This document shows, piece after piece, positions 28,335 to 36,652 of a stretch of 64,000 nt of DNA. The notes under the pieces were generated by a model. It had not been told where the DNA came from. It did not search any database and was given only the letters and a program-made list of their open reading frames with translations. Both the position numbers and the translations under genes were made by a program. The first letter of the stretch is position 1, and the number at the start of each line of letters is the position of its first letter. Source of the stretch: Solwaraspora sp. WMMA2065 (GTDB lineage: Bacteria > Actinomycetota > Actinomycetes > Mycobacteriales > Micromonosporaceae). The stretch covers positions 5,208,001-5,272,000 of the forward strand of contig NZ_CP128361.1 of assembly GCF_030345075.1 (NCBI RefSeq). The letters are read 5' to 3'.

Positions 28335-29486
28335 TCACCGGCCGGTGGACGTCGGATAGGTCGCCGGGGACGCTGACGACAGACTTTCCAGGACCGACAG
28401 TGCATCGGTGCCACTCAGCGTCTCGCAGCTGCGGCTGACCAGGTAACACAGGAGGTACCGCTCCGCCATGGTCAGGCCGGCCGTGTGCAGTCCGAGATAG
28501 AGCAGGCTGGTACACAGGCGAACCGCTAGGAACGCCGGGTCGCTCTGGACGTACCGTTGGAGTGCCTCGGAGGCTGCCGCCCTGCGGTGAAACCCGCTCC
28601 GTGCCAGGTCGTTGTCGTGCGTACGGGGATCGACCGGTGCGGCCACCCGCACCACGCCCGACCGGAAGGCCGCCTCGAACTCCTGCCTCGCCGCCCGGGC
28701 GGTCCGGTACCACAACCCCGCCGGACCATCGGTCAGCAGCCCGGCGTCAGCAGCCCGGAGGACGCCCTTGACCGTCGTGTCCACGACGGATCGCGCACGC
28801 TGGTAGCGCTCGTCCATCGACGCCCGTGCGGCGGTCGGATCACGGCAGGTGCTGAGGAACGCCTCGGCGTGGGACCGGAAGCTGACGAAGCCTACCGGCA
28901 CACCGTTGAGTGGCAGCTCCGAGGCGCCGGGCGCGGCCGATGGTCCCTGCGCCGCCAGCTGCGCGGCCATGACGGACAGGGCTTCCTTGACGAGAGCTTG
29001 CCGCTGCCGACGGCCGGCTGCGGCCAGCTGGATCAGGACCGGTCCGACCTGTCGCAGGAAGGTGCGGGTGAGGGCGGGCAGGGCCGGTCCGTCGAAGACC
29101 GGGCCGGCAAGCGGGACCAGGCTGGCGGGGCGTACCACCGCGGTGTCGGGGGTCGCGACGAGCCGGTGGTCCGTGCGATCGCGCGCCGTCGGGTACGCCG
29201 GGTCGACGGTCGCGTCGGCGGCGGCCGGCGACACGTGCTGGAAGCTGCCGCGCACCGCCCGGTAGACCTCCGCCAGGTCATCGCCGGAAGCCGCCCGTGC
29301 CTGCAGATACAGCGCGGGCGACCCGTGTGCGGTGACGTCACGGATGAGTACGGGGTCGGCGATCGGTACCGCGCCGTCCGAGGCCGCACGCAGTAGCGGC
29401 TCACCCATCTCGACGACGGTCGCGCACCAGTGGTCCGCCGCGACGACGAGCTCCAGCTCCCACCATCGGCAATCGGCGTCGGTCAC
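28335..29486 (-). CDS. nosO: Thiopeptide pyridine synthase ([4+2] cyclase, NosO/TclM type)
   Basis: A 383-residue protein from GTG 29486, whose start overlaps the upstream nosN stop as GTGA. It begins with CRWWELELVVAADHW, an N-terminus recalling the thiopeptide-type SpaB_C/TIGR03891-like proteins to which NosO and TclM belong. They join two dehydroalanines formally in a [4+2] reaction and expel the leader peptide, building the central pyridine. In the nosiheptide family the product goes on to a hydroxypyridine. It is translationally coupled to nosN and downstream of the precursor. The assignment relies on length, domain look and position. Confidence 0.75.
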   Translation of the reverse strand: MTDADCRWWELELVVAADHWCATVVEMGEPLLRAASDGAVPIADPVLIRDVTAHGSPALYLQARAASGDDLAEVYRAVRGSFQHVSPAAADATVDPAYPTARDRTDHRLVATPDTAVVRPASLVPLAGPVFDGPALPALTRTFLRQVGPVLIQLAAAGRRQRQALVKEALSVMAAQLAAQGPSAAPGASELPLNGVPVGFVSFRSHAEAFLSTCRDPTAARASMDERYQRARSVVDTTVKGVLRAADAGLLTDGPAGLWYRTARAARQEFEAAFRSGVVRVAAPVDPRTHDNDLARSGFHRRAAASEALQRYVQSDPAFLAVRLCTSLLYLGLHTAGLTMAERYLLCYLVSRSCETLSGTDALSVLESLSSASPATYPTSTGR

Positions 29487-30721
29487 GCCAACTCCGGCTG
29501 GGACATCGCCATCTCGAAGGCGAGCTCGATGAGCGTCACTCCCACGTTGCGTACCGGCAACCGGATGCCACGTTCGTCGCAGATGAGACCCCGTCCCCGC
29601 AGGAAGTCGGTCAGCGGCGCGATGGCTGGACGAGTGAGTACCTCGTCGAGGTCCGTGCCGGTGGAGACGAGCCATTCGTCGCGCAGGATGCCGTCGAACA
29701 TCGCCAGGCCGGCCTGAAGGAACGAGATCAGGACCCGGTCCTGGCTGGCCGGGACCGCGATGTCGAAGCTGGTGGGGGCGTCGACGTAGCTGTGCAGCAG
29801 GCCCTTGCGATGCGCCAGGAACCGCTGATCCACCAGGGATATCGCCCCGGAGCCGAAGCCGACCGTATCGGCCCGCAGCTGGAAGTACATCGCCGCGAAC
29901 GGCGACACCTTCCCGAAGTAGCCGGACGCGTATTCGCTCAGCCCGGCGGCGGTGATGAGCCGGCGGGCCTGGGTGAACAGGTGCTTCTGGTCGCGGAGGT
30001 AGCCGCGCTTCTCCTCGGGGTCCATCCGACGTCGCATGAACGTGCCAGGTGTGGGGCGGAACGAGTAGAGGGACAGATGGTTGATCGGCAGTTGCAGCGC
30101 CTTGTCGACCGTGTACCGCAGCTCGTCGAGTCGCTGATCCGGAAACCCGGACATGATGTCGATCGACACGTCGTCGAACCCCACCTCGCGGGCGGCGTGG
30201 GTGAGCCGGATGGCCTGGTCGGCGCTGTGCCGGCGGCCCAGCCGCCGCAGTCGATCGTCGTCGAACGACTGCACACCGCTGGACACCCGGTTGAAGCCGA
30301 GTTTCCGGAAGAAGGCCAGCCTCTCCGCGTCGACGGTGTCGGGACTGCACTCGATCGTGGCCTCGGCGACGGTGCTGAGATCGAACGCGTTCCGTAGGGC
30401 TGTCATGACGCGGGTGGCCTCGTCGTTGTCGAGGCTGCTGGCGGTGCCGCCACCCCAGTAGATCACGTACGACAGGGCGTCGGTCTCGGCCAGCTCGGCA
30501 CCGCGCTCGCCGATCTCCCGGCAGAGCGCGTCGATGTACCTCTCACGGACGGAGTCGCCGGGCTTGCGGAGGAGGTCCTTGTTGGGGATCGCCTGCACCC
30601 AGTCGCAGAACGTGCAGCGTGAGTGACAGAACGGTACGTGCACATACAGCAGCAGGACGCGCCTGTCCGCAGTGCTGCTGGGAAGGCCGAGCTGGTTGTC
30701 GGCGGCGGTGGCGGTCCTCAT
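29483..30721 (-). CDS. nosN: Class C radical SAM methyltransferase, NosN type
   Basis: A 412-residue HemN-like radical SAM protein. Cys32, Cys36 and Cys39 (FCHSRCTFCD) form the CX3CX2C [4Fe-4S] site, followed by YWGGGTASSL, RVSSGVQSFDDDRLRRLGR and SIDIMSGFPDQ typical of coproporphyrinogen-oxidase-like class C enzymes. NosN adds a one-carbon unit to the indolic acid C4 and closes the side ring by forming the ester to Glu6. It is downstream of the precursor gene and hairpin on the same strand. Confidence 0.9.
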   Translation of the reverse strand: MRTATAADNQLGLPSSTADRRVLLLYVHVPFCHSRCTFCDWVQAIPNKDLLRKPGDSVRERYIDALCREIGERGAELAETDALSYVIYWGGGTASSLDNDEATRVMTALRNAFDLSTVAEATIECSPDTVDAERLAFFRKLGFNRVSSGVQSFDDDRLRRLGRRHSADQAIRLTHAAREVGFDDVSIDIMSGFPDQRLDELRYTVDKALQLPINHLSLYSFRPTPGTFMRRRMDPEEKRGYLRDQKHLFTQARRLITAAGLSEYASGYFGKVSPFAAMYFQLRADTVGFGSGAISLVDQRFLAHRKGLLHSYVDAPTSFDIAVPASQDRVLISFLQAGLAMFDGILRDEWLVSTGTDLDEVLTRPAIAPLTDFLRGRGLICDERGIRLPVRNVGVTLIELAFEMAMSQPELA

Positions 30722-30761
30722 CAGCCGGTCCTTTCAAGCGTCTGCGGGTTGGCCGCCGTCC

Positions 30762-30806
30762 GAGCGTGTCCCGTGGCGGTGGGGCCGTCGACCACGGGAC
30801 ACGCTC
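30762..30806 (-). terminator. Intra-operon attenuator hairpin after the precursor gene
   Basis: A perfect 15-bp inverted repeat, GAGCGTGTCCCGTGG (30762-30776) and CCACGGGACACGCTC (30792-30806), with a 15-nt loop. It lies between the precursor stop (30874) and the nosN start (30721). Partial termination or mRNA stabilisation here would give much more precursor than enzyme, as is common in RiPP operons. Confidence 0.75.
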
Positions 30807-30873
30807 AGCCGTGCGAGCGTTCTCTACGCCGAATCTCCGGCCGCTGCCGGCCGACCCAGGCGGTCGAGGGTGA

Positions 30874-31023
30874 TCAGGAGGAGCAGCTGCAGCTGCACTC
30901 GCAGGTGGTGCAGGACGCCGACATGACCTTCGCGACGACCTCGCTGTCCTCGAGCCGGCTCTCGTCCAGGAACTCCGAGATCTCCAGGTCGTCGATGTCG
31001 AGCGTCGAGAGTTCGTTCTCCAT
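30874..31023 (-). CDS. nosM: Nosiheptide/nocathiacin-type thiopeptide precursor peptide
   Basis: A 49-residue peptide. The acidic leader has the family motifs DIDDLEISEFLDESRLED and EVVAKVMSA, and the core is SCTTCECSCSCSS (13 residues), beginning after residue 36. From memory this core equals that of nocathiacin and differs from nosiheptide (SCTTCECCCSCSS) by Ser for Cys at position 8. Cys2, 5, 7, 9 and 11 are expected to become thiazoles, Ser1 and Ser10 the pyridine, Thr4 and Ser12 dehydrated residues, and Ser13 to be lost to a C-terminal amide. A AAAGAGGTGG-type ribosome binding site precedes the ATG. It is too short for typical gene callers. Confidence 0.95.
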   Translation of the reverse strand: MENELSTLDIDDLEISEFLDESRLEDSEVVAKVMSASCTTCECSCSCSS

Positions 31024-31072
31024 TTCGCCACCTCTTTCTCTGAAAGTGGTTCCGGATGTGGCCCCGAGGCTG

Positions 31073-31102
31073 AAGTTATGGATCGACGGGCGGCCCTGTC
31101 AA
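31073..31102 (-). promoter_or_regulatory. Probable promoter of the precursor gene
   Basis: On the minus strand TTGACA (31102-31097) and TAACTT (31078-31073) are separated by 18 bp, a reasonable -35/-10 pair, about 50 bp upstream of the precursor ATG. The position is supported by the palindrome immediately upstream. Confidence 0.5.
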
Positions 31103-31104
31103 GG

Positions 31105-31127
31105 TTTGCCAAACAATTCTTGGCAAA
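31105..31127. promoter_or_regulatory. Candidate operator: 8-bp inverted repeat upstream of the precursor promoter
   Basis: TTTGCCAA (31105-31112) and TTGGCAAA (31120-31127) form a perfect inverted repeat with a 7-bp centre, abutting the -35 element. On the minus strand it can also be read as 11-bp-spaced direct elements ending in TTGACA, the pattern SARP activators use. Either reading would allow activation by the cluster SARP or binding by another regulator. Confidence 0.5.
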
Positions 31128-31416
31128 GTAGATCCTGCCTACAAAGATGCTAAAACCCCGTTATGATCCGGCTCTACAGGCACCATCGGCGACGTCAAGT
31201 ACGGCCATGGTCCTGGTCTGTCCTCGCAGCTGGAGCCCTTCGGGTCTGGGTAATCGACGAGCTTTTACCGGCGTTTATGCGCATTGTCAAGCGTGGTTGC
31301 GTCTCATGGCTCTGCGGAGGTAGCCTCGCTGAGGCCACCCAGTGGGATGCGTAAATTCTCGTACGTCGTTTGTCAACGGGAAATTGCGCCGCCACCGACT
31401 GTCGGAAGGGGAAGTC

Positions 31417-32607
31417 GTGAGGGATCAGAGCGGCACAGCCACATCGGACTACGTAAAACCGGACTTCGGTGCTGTGCAGAAGGAGGCCGAGACGATCGAC
31501 GCGAGGGCCGCGCTGGCGCTGCCCGTCGGTCAGGTGCCCACCGCCGGCCGGCCCGCCGTCGCACTGGCCCTGTGGCAGGACCGGACGATCTCCACAGAAG
31601 AACTCCTCGCCGCAGCCGAGGCCCGGTGCGCGGCCCGCGAGCCGCGGCTGCACACGTTCGTACCGCTCTACACCACCAACCACTGCGACTCCGAATGCAA
31701 GATGTGCTCGATGCGTAAGGGCAACACCCGGATGGAACGCAAGTTCTCTGGCCGTAACGAGATCCTCGAACAGCTCGACATCCTCTACACCCATGAAGGC
31801 GTTCGTGGCGTGGGCCTGCTGACCGGCGAGTACCAGGACAAGTACACGCGGCTCAGCACGGCGTTCCGCATTGGCTGGGCCATGCGGGCGGCACTGGACA
31901 TGGGCTTCGAGCGTATCTACTTCAACATCGGCAGCATGGAGCCGGACGAGATCGACGTCCTCGGCGAATGGATCCGTCCCTCCGAACCCGTCACCATGTG
32001 CGTCTTCCAGGAATCCTACGACCGGGAGACGTACAAGCGGTTCATGGGCCGGACGCCGCAGGAGGTGCCGAAGGCCGACTTCGATCGCCGAGTCGTCTCC
32101 TTCGACCGCTGGCTCGACGCCGGTTTCCGGTACGTCAACCCAGGCGTACTGGTGGGCCTGCACGACGATCTGGCCGCCGAACTCGTCGACCTCGTCGCGC
32201 ACGGTGCCCACCTGCACGACCGCGGCGCGGTGGTCGATCTGTCGCTACCGCGGATGCGCCCCGCCAACGCCTCCCGCGACACCACCCGGGTAAACGACGA
32301 CGACTACCTGCGGATGCTCGCGGTCGTCGCGTTCACGTGCCCGGAGCAGCGGCTCGTACTCACCACCCGGGAGCCGCAGGAGTTCCAGGACAAGGCCGTC
32401 GGCCTGGCCGGCGTCTTCAGCCCCGGTAGCCCGGACGTGGCACCGTACCGTGCGGGCACCCAGGCGCAGAACGACGCAAACACCTCGCAGTTCCTCGTCG
32501 CCGACCTTCGCCGCCCTCGGCACATCCTCAGCCGGTTGCAGGCCAATGGCATGCAGGTCGAGCACTTCGTCGACCCAGCTGGCGTGCCGACCGTCGCGAT
32601 CGGTTGA
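31417..32607 (+). CDS. nosL: Radical SAM tryptophan lyase NosL (3-methyl-2-indolic acid synthase)
   Basis: A 396-residue protein from GTG 31417, chosen for the GGAAGGGGAAG site. Cys90, Cys94 and Cys97 (CDSECKMC) form the CX3CX2C cluster of this ThiH/NosL-like radical SAM group. NosL converts L-Trp to 3-methyl-2-indolic acid by carbon-chain rearrangement, giving the side-ring precursor of nosiheptide and nocathiacin. The C-terminal residues (TREPQEFQDKAVGLAGVF) fit the group. It heads an operon of at least twelve genes transcribed to the right. Confidence 0.93.
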   Translation: MRDQSGTATSDYVKPDFGAVQKEAETIDARAALALPVGQVPTAGRPAVALALWQDRTISTEELLAAAEARCAAREPRLHTFVPLYTTNHCDSECKMCSMRKGNTRMERKFSGRNEILEQLDILYTHEGVRGVGLLTGEYQDKYTRLSTAFRIGWAMRAALDMGFERIYFNIGSMEPDEIDVLGEWIRPSEPVTMCVFQESYDRETYKRFMGRTPQEVPKADFDRRVVSFDRWLDAGFRYVNPGVLVGLHDDLAAELVDLVAHGAHLHDRGAVVDLSLPRMRPANASRDTTRVNDDDYLRMLAVVAFTCPEQRLVLTTREPQEFQDKAVGLAGVFSPGSPDVAPYRAGTQAQNDANTSQFLVADLRRPRHILSRLQANGMQVEHFVDPAGVPTVAIG

Positions 32608-33323
32608 ACCGGCGGGCCGACCAGCCGCCCGTGTACCTGCTGCATGGGCTGCTGGGCACCGGGTACGGACACTTCAGCGGGCAGATCCGGGCATGGGAGG
32701 GGCGGTACCGGGTGGTACCTGTCGACCTTCCCGGGCATGGCCGGTGCCGCCTTGACGCTGGCCCCGACTACCTCGACACCGCGTTGAACTACGTCACGAC
32801 GATCATCGAGCGGTTCGGTGGCCCCGGACGGCTGGTCGCCGCGTCGTACCTCGGCGGACCGCTGGCCGTGCGGTGCGCTGCCGGTCGTCCGGACCTGGTC
32901 GACTCGCTGGTGCTCACCGGCTTCGCGCCCGGCCTGCGGCGGGACGTCTTCGTCACCCTGCTCGCGGGATTCGGCACGTTGGTGGAGGCGGACCTCGCCC
33001 TGATCGCCGAGTACGACCGCCTGCACGGCACCCGGTGGCGGGCGACGCTGGCCGCCTTCACCGAACACATCGAGCGGGCGTACGAGGACACCGCGCTGGT
33101 CCGTCCGGAGGCCTTGGCCGCGCTGGACACCGACACGCTGCTGATCAACGGGACGCTCAAGTCGGTGGAGCTGGCGGCCGCTCGCGACGCGGATCGGTAC
33201 GGACCACGGGTGCACGGACATGTCGTCGACGGCGCGGGACACATCGCCAGCCACGACGCGCCGGACGAGTTCAACAGCGCCGTCGAGGCGTTCTGGCGGA
33301 AGGAGCACGGCAGTGAGCGATGA
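32604..33323 (+). CDS. nosK: Alpha/beta-hydrolase-fold acyltransferase, NosK type
   Basis: A 239-residue alpha/beta hydrolase from TTG 32604, overlapping the nosL stop as TTGA. It has the oxyanion HGLLGTG, the nucleophile region ASYLGGPLAV with Ser in a shortened elbow, and the late GAGHIASHDAP His. In nosiheptide NosK transfers the indolic acid from the NosJ carrier to the peptide side chain. Here that target should be Ser8 of the core. Coupled translation with nosL and overlap with nosJ (11 bp) support the assignment. Confidence 0.85.
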   Translation: MNRRADQPPVYLLHGLLGTGYGHFSGQIRAWEGRYRVVPVDLPGHGRCRLDAGPDYLDTALNYVTTIIERFGGPGRLVAASYLGGPLAVRCAAGRPDLVDSLVLTGFAPGLRRDVFVTLLAGFGTLVEADLALIAEYDRLHGTRWRATLAAFTEHIERAYEDTALVRPEALAALDTDTLLINGTLKSVELAAARDADRYGPRVHGHVVDGAGHIASHDAPDEFNSAVEAFWRKEHGSER

Positions 33324-33507
33324 CGTGCGAGCCCAGCTCTGCGATCTGGTGCAGGAGGAGGACCCCCGACGCACCCTCGATTCGCTGGAGTCGGTGGTCA
33401 TCCGGACGTACCTGACGAATCAGGGCTACGGTACGCCCTCCGAGGACGGGCCGCTGACCATCGAGGGGTGGGTGGCATGGGTCAAGCAGCATTCCACCGT
33501 TTCCTGA
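33313..33507 (+). CDS. nosJ: Discrete carrier (thiolation) protein NosJ
   Basis: A 64-residue protein starting at GTG 33313, overlapping the nosK end by 11 bp. Ser24 in LDSLESVVIRTYL is the likely phosphopantetheine site. NosJ carries methylindolic acid as a thioester between NosI and NosK. Its 3' end overlaps the start of nosI by about 31 bp. The small size fits a discrete carrier. Confidence 0.82.
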   Translation: MSDDVRAQLCDLVQEEDPRRTLDSLESVVIRTYLTNQGYGTPSEDGPLTIEGWVAWVKQHSTVS

Positions 33508-34760
33508 CCGCACCGTCCGCCACCACCGGGGTGTACTGGGGCGGCGAACACGCAAGCTGGCGGGATCTCGCGGCCCACCGGGTCGCCGGGATCCGGCCGG
33601 GCGGGGCCTACCTGGTCGATCCGTCCGTGGGCCTGGCATCCATGGCGGCGCTGCTCGCGGTGGCGTCGATCCCGGACACCACCCTGCTGTGGGCGACCCC
33701 CGGCACCGTCGGCGGTACGCGCCGGCAGCTCGCGCCCGGTCTGCACGAGATCGATCCGCCCGTGCCCGGTCCCACCGGCCGCCCGCACTGGGGCGTGGCC
33801 ACCTCCGGTAGCTCCGGGGCCGCGAGGATCGCGATCGGTCACGCCGACGCCTGGGAACTCGTCGCACTGCACTACGAGCGGGCGATGCTCCAGCCAGCGT
33901 TCGACGGGCGCACCCCGGCGGTTCTCGCCACCTGCCTGCCGCTGCAGTTCTCGGCGGCGTTCTTCATGGTCGTCCTGCCCGGCCTGTTCCTGCAGCGGGA
34001 CATGGTCGTCTTCCCGACACACCACTGGGCGCCGGTGTCGGAGTCGTCGCGCGAAACCTTCGTGCTGAGCGTGCCGGCGGTGACCGCTGCGGCCTGTGTC
34101 GGCACGGCAGCACCCGTCGACATGCGGCATGTCCGCCTCTTTCTCGGCGGTGGCCATGTCACCAAGACCCGGGTCGACCTGATCCGGGACCGGTTCCGGG
34201 GGGTCTCGCTGGCCAACCTGTACGGGACGGCCGAGACCGGGGCCGTCACCGTGGACCACGATCCCGGCCACAACCAGCACGTCGGTCAGCCCATTCTCGG
34301 TAAGACCGTGTGGATCGACGAGCCGGACGAGCGGGGGGTGGGCAGGGTCGCGGTGGCCGGACCGGACTGCTGCCGCTATCTCTGGCGCCCCGGGACACCG
34401 CCGCACGCCATGGGCGACCATGTCGAGGGCATGGACTACGGCCGGTTCGACGCCGCCGGGAACCTGTGCCTGGAGGGCCGGGTCGACGCTGGCGAGAAGC
34501 TGCACGGGGTGCTCATCTACCCCCGGGCGATCGAACGGCACCTGTTGCGACTGGCCGGTGTGTCGGACGTGCGGGTACTGGTCGAGCGACGCGATTCCGG
34601 CCTGGAGCGGCTCGTCGCCCGGATCGTCGGCGACGTCGACCCGGCCGCTGTCCGGGCGCACTGCCTGGAACTCGACGAGCTGGAACGGCCGGTCGGCATC
34701 GAGGTCTTCGCCGAGCAGGCGGCCGGTACCGCCTACAACGCTCACGGGAAGTTGCGATGA
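33477..34760 (+). CDS. nosI: Acyl-adenylating ligase NosI (activates 3-methyl-2-indolic acid)
   Basis: A 427-residue AMP-binding protein from ATG 33477; an in-frame GTG at 33468 adds three residues. It has the nucleotide motif TSGSSGAARIAIG, the NLYGTAETGAVTV adenylate motif, and a C-terminal GEKLHGVLIYPRAIE region and NAHGKLR catalytic Lys end. NosI activates the indolic acid and loads NosJ. It overlaps nosJ and the next gene (ATGA), so the operon is translationally coupled. Confidence 0.9.
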   Translation: MGQAAFHRFLTAPSATTGVYWGGEHASWRDLAAHRVAGIRPGGAYLVDPSVGLASMAALLAVASIPDTTLLWATPGTVGGTRRQLAPGLHEIDPPVPGPTGRPHWGVATSGSSGAARIAIGHADAWELVALHYERAMLQPAFDGRTPAVLATCLPLQFSAAFFMVVLPGLFLQRDMVVFPTHHWAPVSESSRETFVLSVPAVTAAACVGTAAPVDMRHVRLFLGGGHVTKTRVDLIRDRFRGVSLANLYGTAETGAVTVDHDPGHNQHVGQPILGKTVWIDEPDERGVGRVAVAGPDCCRYLWRPGTPPHAMGDHVEGMDYGRFDAAGNLCLEGRVDAGEKLHGVLIYPRAIERHLLRLAGVSDVRVLVERRDSGLERLVARIVGDVDPAAVRAHCLELDELERPVGIEVFAEQAAGTAYNAHGKLR

Positions 34761-36652
34761 CGGCATCCGACTCGCGGCGGTTCCGCGTCCGGCCGGACGC
34801 GTTCTTCGTGCGACGCCCTGACGGAGTACGGCTCAGTAACAACTCCGGTTCGTTCACCATCCGCGGATCTGGCGCGTACCGGCTCGTCGCCGCCGTCTTC
34901 GGCAACCTCGACGGCGAACGCACGCTGGACGATTTGGTGTGTGGGCTGCCCGACGCGGCCCGCCGTTCTGTGCTGGAGCTGGTCGCGACCCTGGATGCGA
35001 ACGGCTTCCTCGCCGACGTCCGGCATCCGGCGGAGCCGGTGGCGGACCAGCTCCGCCGGCTCTACCCGGCCCAGCTGGACTTCCTCGACCTGCACGCGGA
35101 GGACCGGCCGGTGGCGCGGTTCCACCGCGCCCGGTCGGCACCACTGCTCGTGGCCGGTAGCGGCGTTGCGCTCACCGCGCTGCTCGGCGCGCTGACCGAC
35201 TTCGGGCTGGCCCGACTGCACGTCGTGGCGGGCAAGTCGGACGACGAGCGGGTCGCGCAGGTCCTCACTGCGGCCGAACGACGGGACGACCAGGTGCGGT
35301 ACGACGTCCACCAGGTCGACCAGGTCCAGCCGTTGGAGCTGGTCGACCGGGCGGAGCAGTTGAACGCGCCGATGGTGCTGCTGGCCGACGAGGCGGACGA
35401 CGATCCGGTGGCGGTCGCCCACCTCGCCGACGTCCAGGCCCGGCTGCGAGACCAGGGCCGGCTCCTGTCGGTTCTCGGCCGATGCGGCGACTTCACGGTG
35501 GCCCTGCCCGGCGGCTCCCGCAGTTGCTGGGCTTGCGTGCACCGCTGGACGGCGGCTCGGGCGGTGGCGACCACCGGTCAGCCACTGCCGATGGCAGCGG
35601 CGCCCGCCGCGATCGCCGCACTGCACCTGGCGCAGCACGCCTTCACCGTCCTCGCCGGAGTGCCGCAGCCCGTGTTCGAGCGGATCACGACCGTCGAACC
35701 GATCGCCCCGGTGGTGCGGTCCCACCAGCCGCGCCGACACCCGCGCTGCGCGTCGCACGGGCCGGACCCGGCGGCACGGCGCACCGCGTACGGCATCCGA
35801 CCGGAGCCCACCGCAGACGAGCAGGATCTGGTCCGTCCCGATGTTCCGACCCCTGAGGACACTGCCGACGTCCTCGCCGTCGCGGACCGGATCGTCGCTG
35901 CCTGCGCCGGGTGGACCGACCCCGTCGTCGGGCCGGTGCTGGCCCTCGGTGAGGAGAACATCGACCAGGTTCCGCTGGCGGGCAGCGTGTGCCGGGTCGT
36001 CCGGTTCGACAGCAGTGTCTTGGTGCCCCGCGTCGTCCGGATCGTCTGCCGCGCGGTGTCCCCCAGGGAGGCCCGCAACCAGGTCGTCCTGGCAGCGTGG
36101 GAACAGCTGGCCCGAGAGTTGGTCGGCCCCGCCGGGCTGCCCGCCGAGGGCTGGTACGTCGGTGCGGGCTGGTCCCGGGCGGAGGCCCTCTACCGGGCCC
36201 GGCTCGCCGTCGCGGAAGCCGCCCCGGCGGAGGTGGTGCCGGCCCGCGCCTTCCCCACCGTGGACGAGGTCACAGGACCGGTGGGTACGTTCCTCGCCGG
36301 CGAAGTCGCCACCCGTGGCTCCTGGCGGACGACCGCCGTGACCGACGACGTGACGGGTTTCGTCCGGGTCGTGCTCGATACCGGGACGGGGACCGTCACC
36401 GGCCAGGGTCTCAGTGCCGGTCATGCCCGGGACAACGCGCTGCTGCGGGCGGTGGCGGACGGCCTGGTGTCCCCTGCTGACGAGGGGGTGGTCCGGGCCG
36501 CCCATCTCGCCCCGCCGGTGCGTACCTGGCCGGAGGCCCTGGCCTGGCTCGACCGGCGGACCCGGTGGGCGGACGGCCTCGACCTCGGTCATCTGCTGGG
36601 CTTTCTCGACGGACAGGCTTTCGTGGTGGCCGTTGCGGGGGTGCCGGCATGA
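34757..36652 (+). CDS. nosH: Ocin-ThiF-like cyclodehydratase partner with RiPP recognition element, NosH type
   Basis: A 631-residue protein from ATG 34757, overlapping nosI by 4 bp. The first about 90 residues (FRVRPDAFFVRRPDGVRL, LDDLVCGLPDAARRSVLELV) resemble a RiPP recognition element that grips the leader peptide. A ThiF/E1-like middle (APLLVAGSGVALTALLGAL) lacks obvious ATP-binding residues. CWAC and nearby Cys/His may bind zinc. It presents the precursor to the YcaO enzyme encoded next. Confidence 0.83.
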   Translation: MTASDSRRFRVRPDAFFVRRPDGVRLSNNSGSFTIRGSGAYRLVAAVFGNLDGERTLDDLVCGLPDAARRSVLELVATLDANGFLADVRHPAEPVADQLRRLYPAQLDFLDLHAEDRPVARFHRARSAPLLVAGSGVALTALLGALTDFGLARLHVVAGKSDDERVAQVLTAAERRDDQVRYDVHQVDQVQPLELVDRAEQLNAPMVLLADEADDDPVAVAHLADVQARLRDQGRLLSVLGRCGDFTVALPGGSRSCWACVHRWTAARAVATTGQPLPMAAAPAAIAALHLAQHAFTVLAGVPQPVFERITTVEPIAPVVRSHQPRRHPRCASHGPDPAARRTAYGIRPEPTADEQDLVRPDVPTPEDTADVLAVADRIVAACAGWTDPVVGPVLALGEENIDQVPLAGSVCRVVRFDSSVLVPRVVRIVCRAVSPREARNQVVLAAWEQLARELVGPAGLPAEGWYVGAGWSRAEALYRARLAVAEAAPAEVVPARAFPTVDEVTGPVGTFLAGEVATRGSWRTTAVTDDVTGFVRVVLDTGTGTVTGQGLSAGHARDNALLRAVADGLVSPADEGVVRAAHLAPPVRTWPEALAWLDRRTRWADGLDLGHLLGFLDGQAFVVAVAGVPA

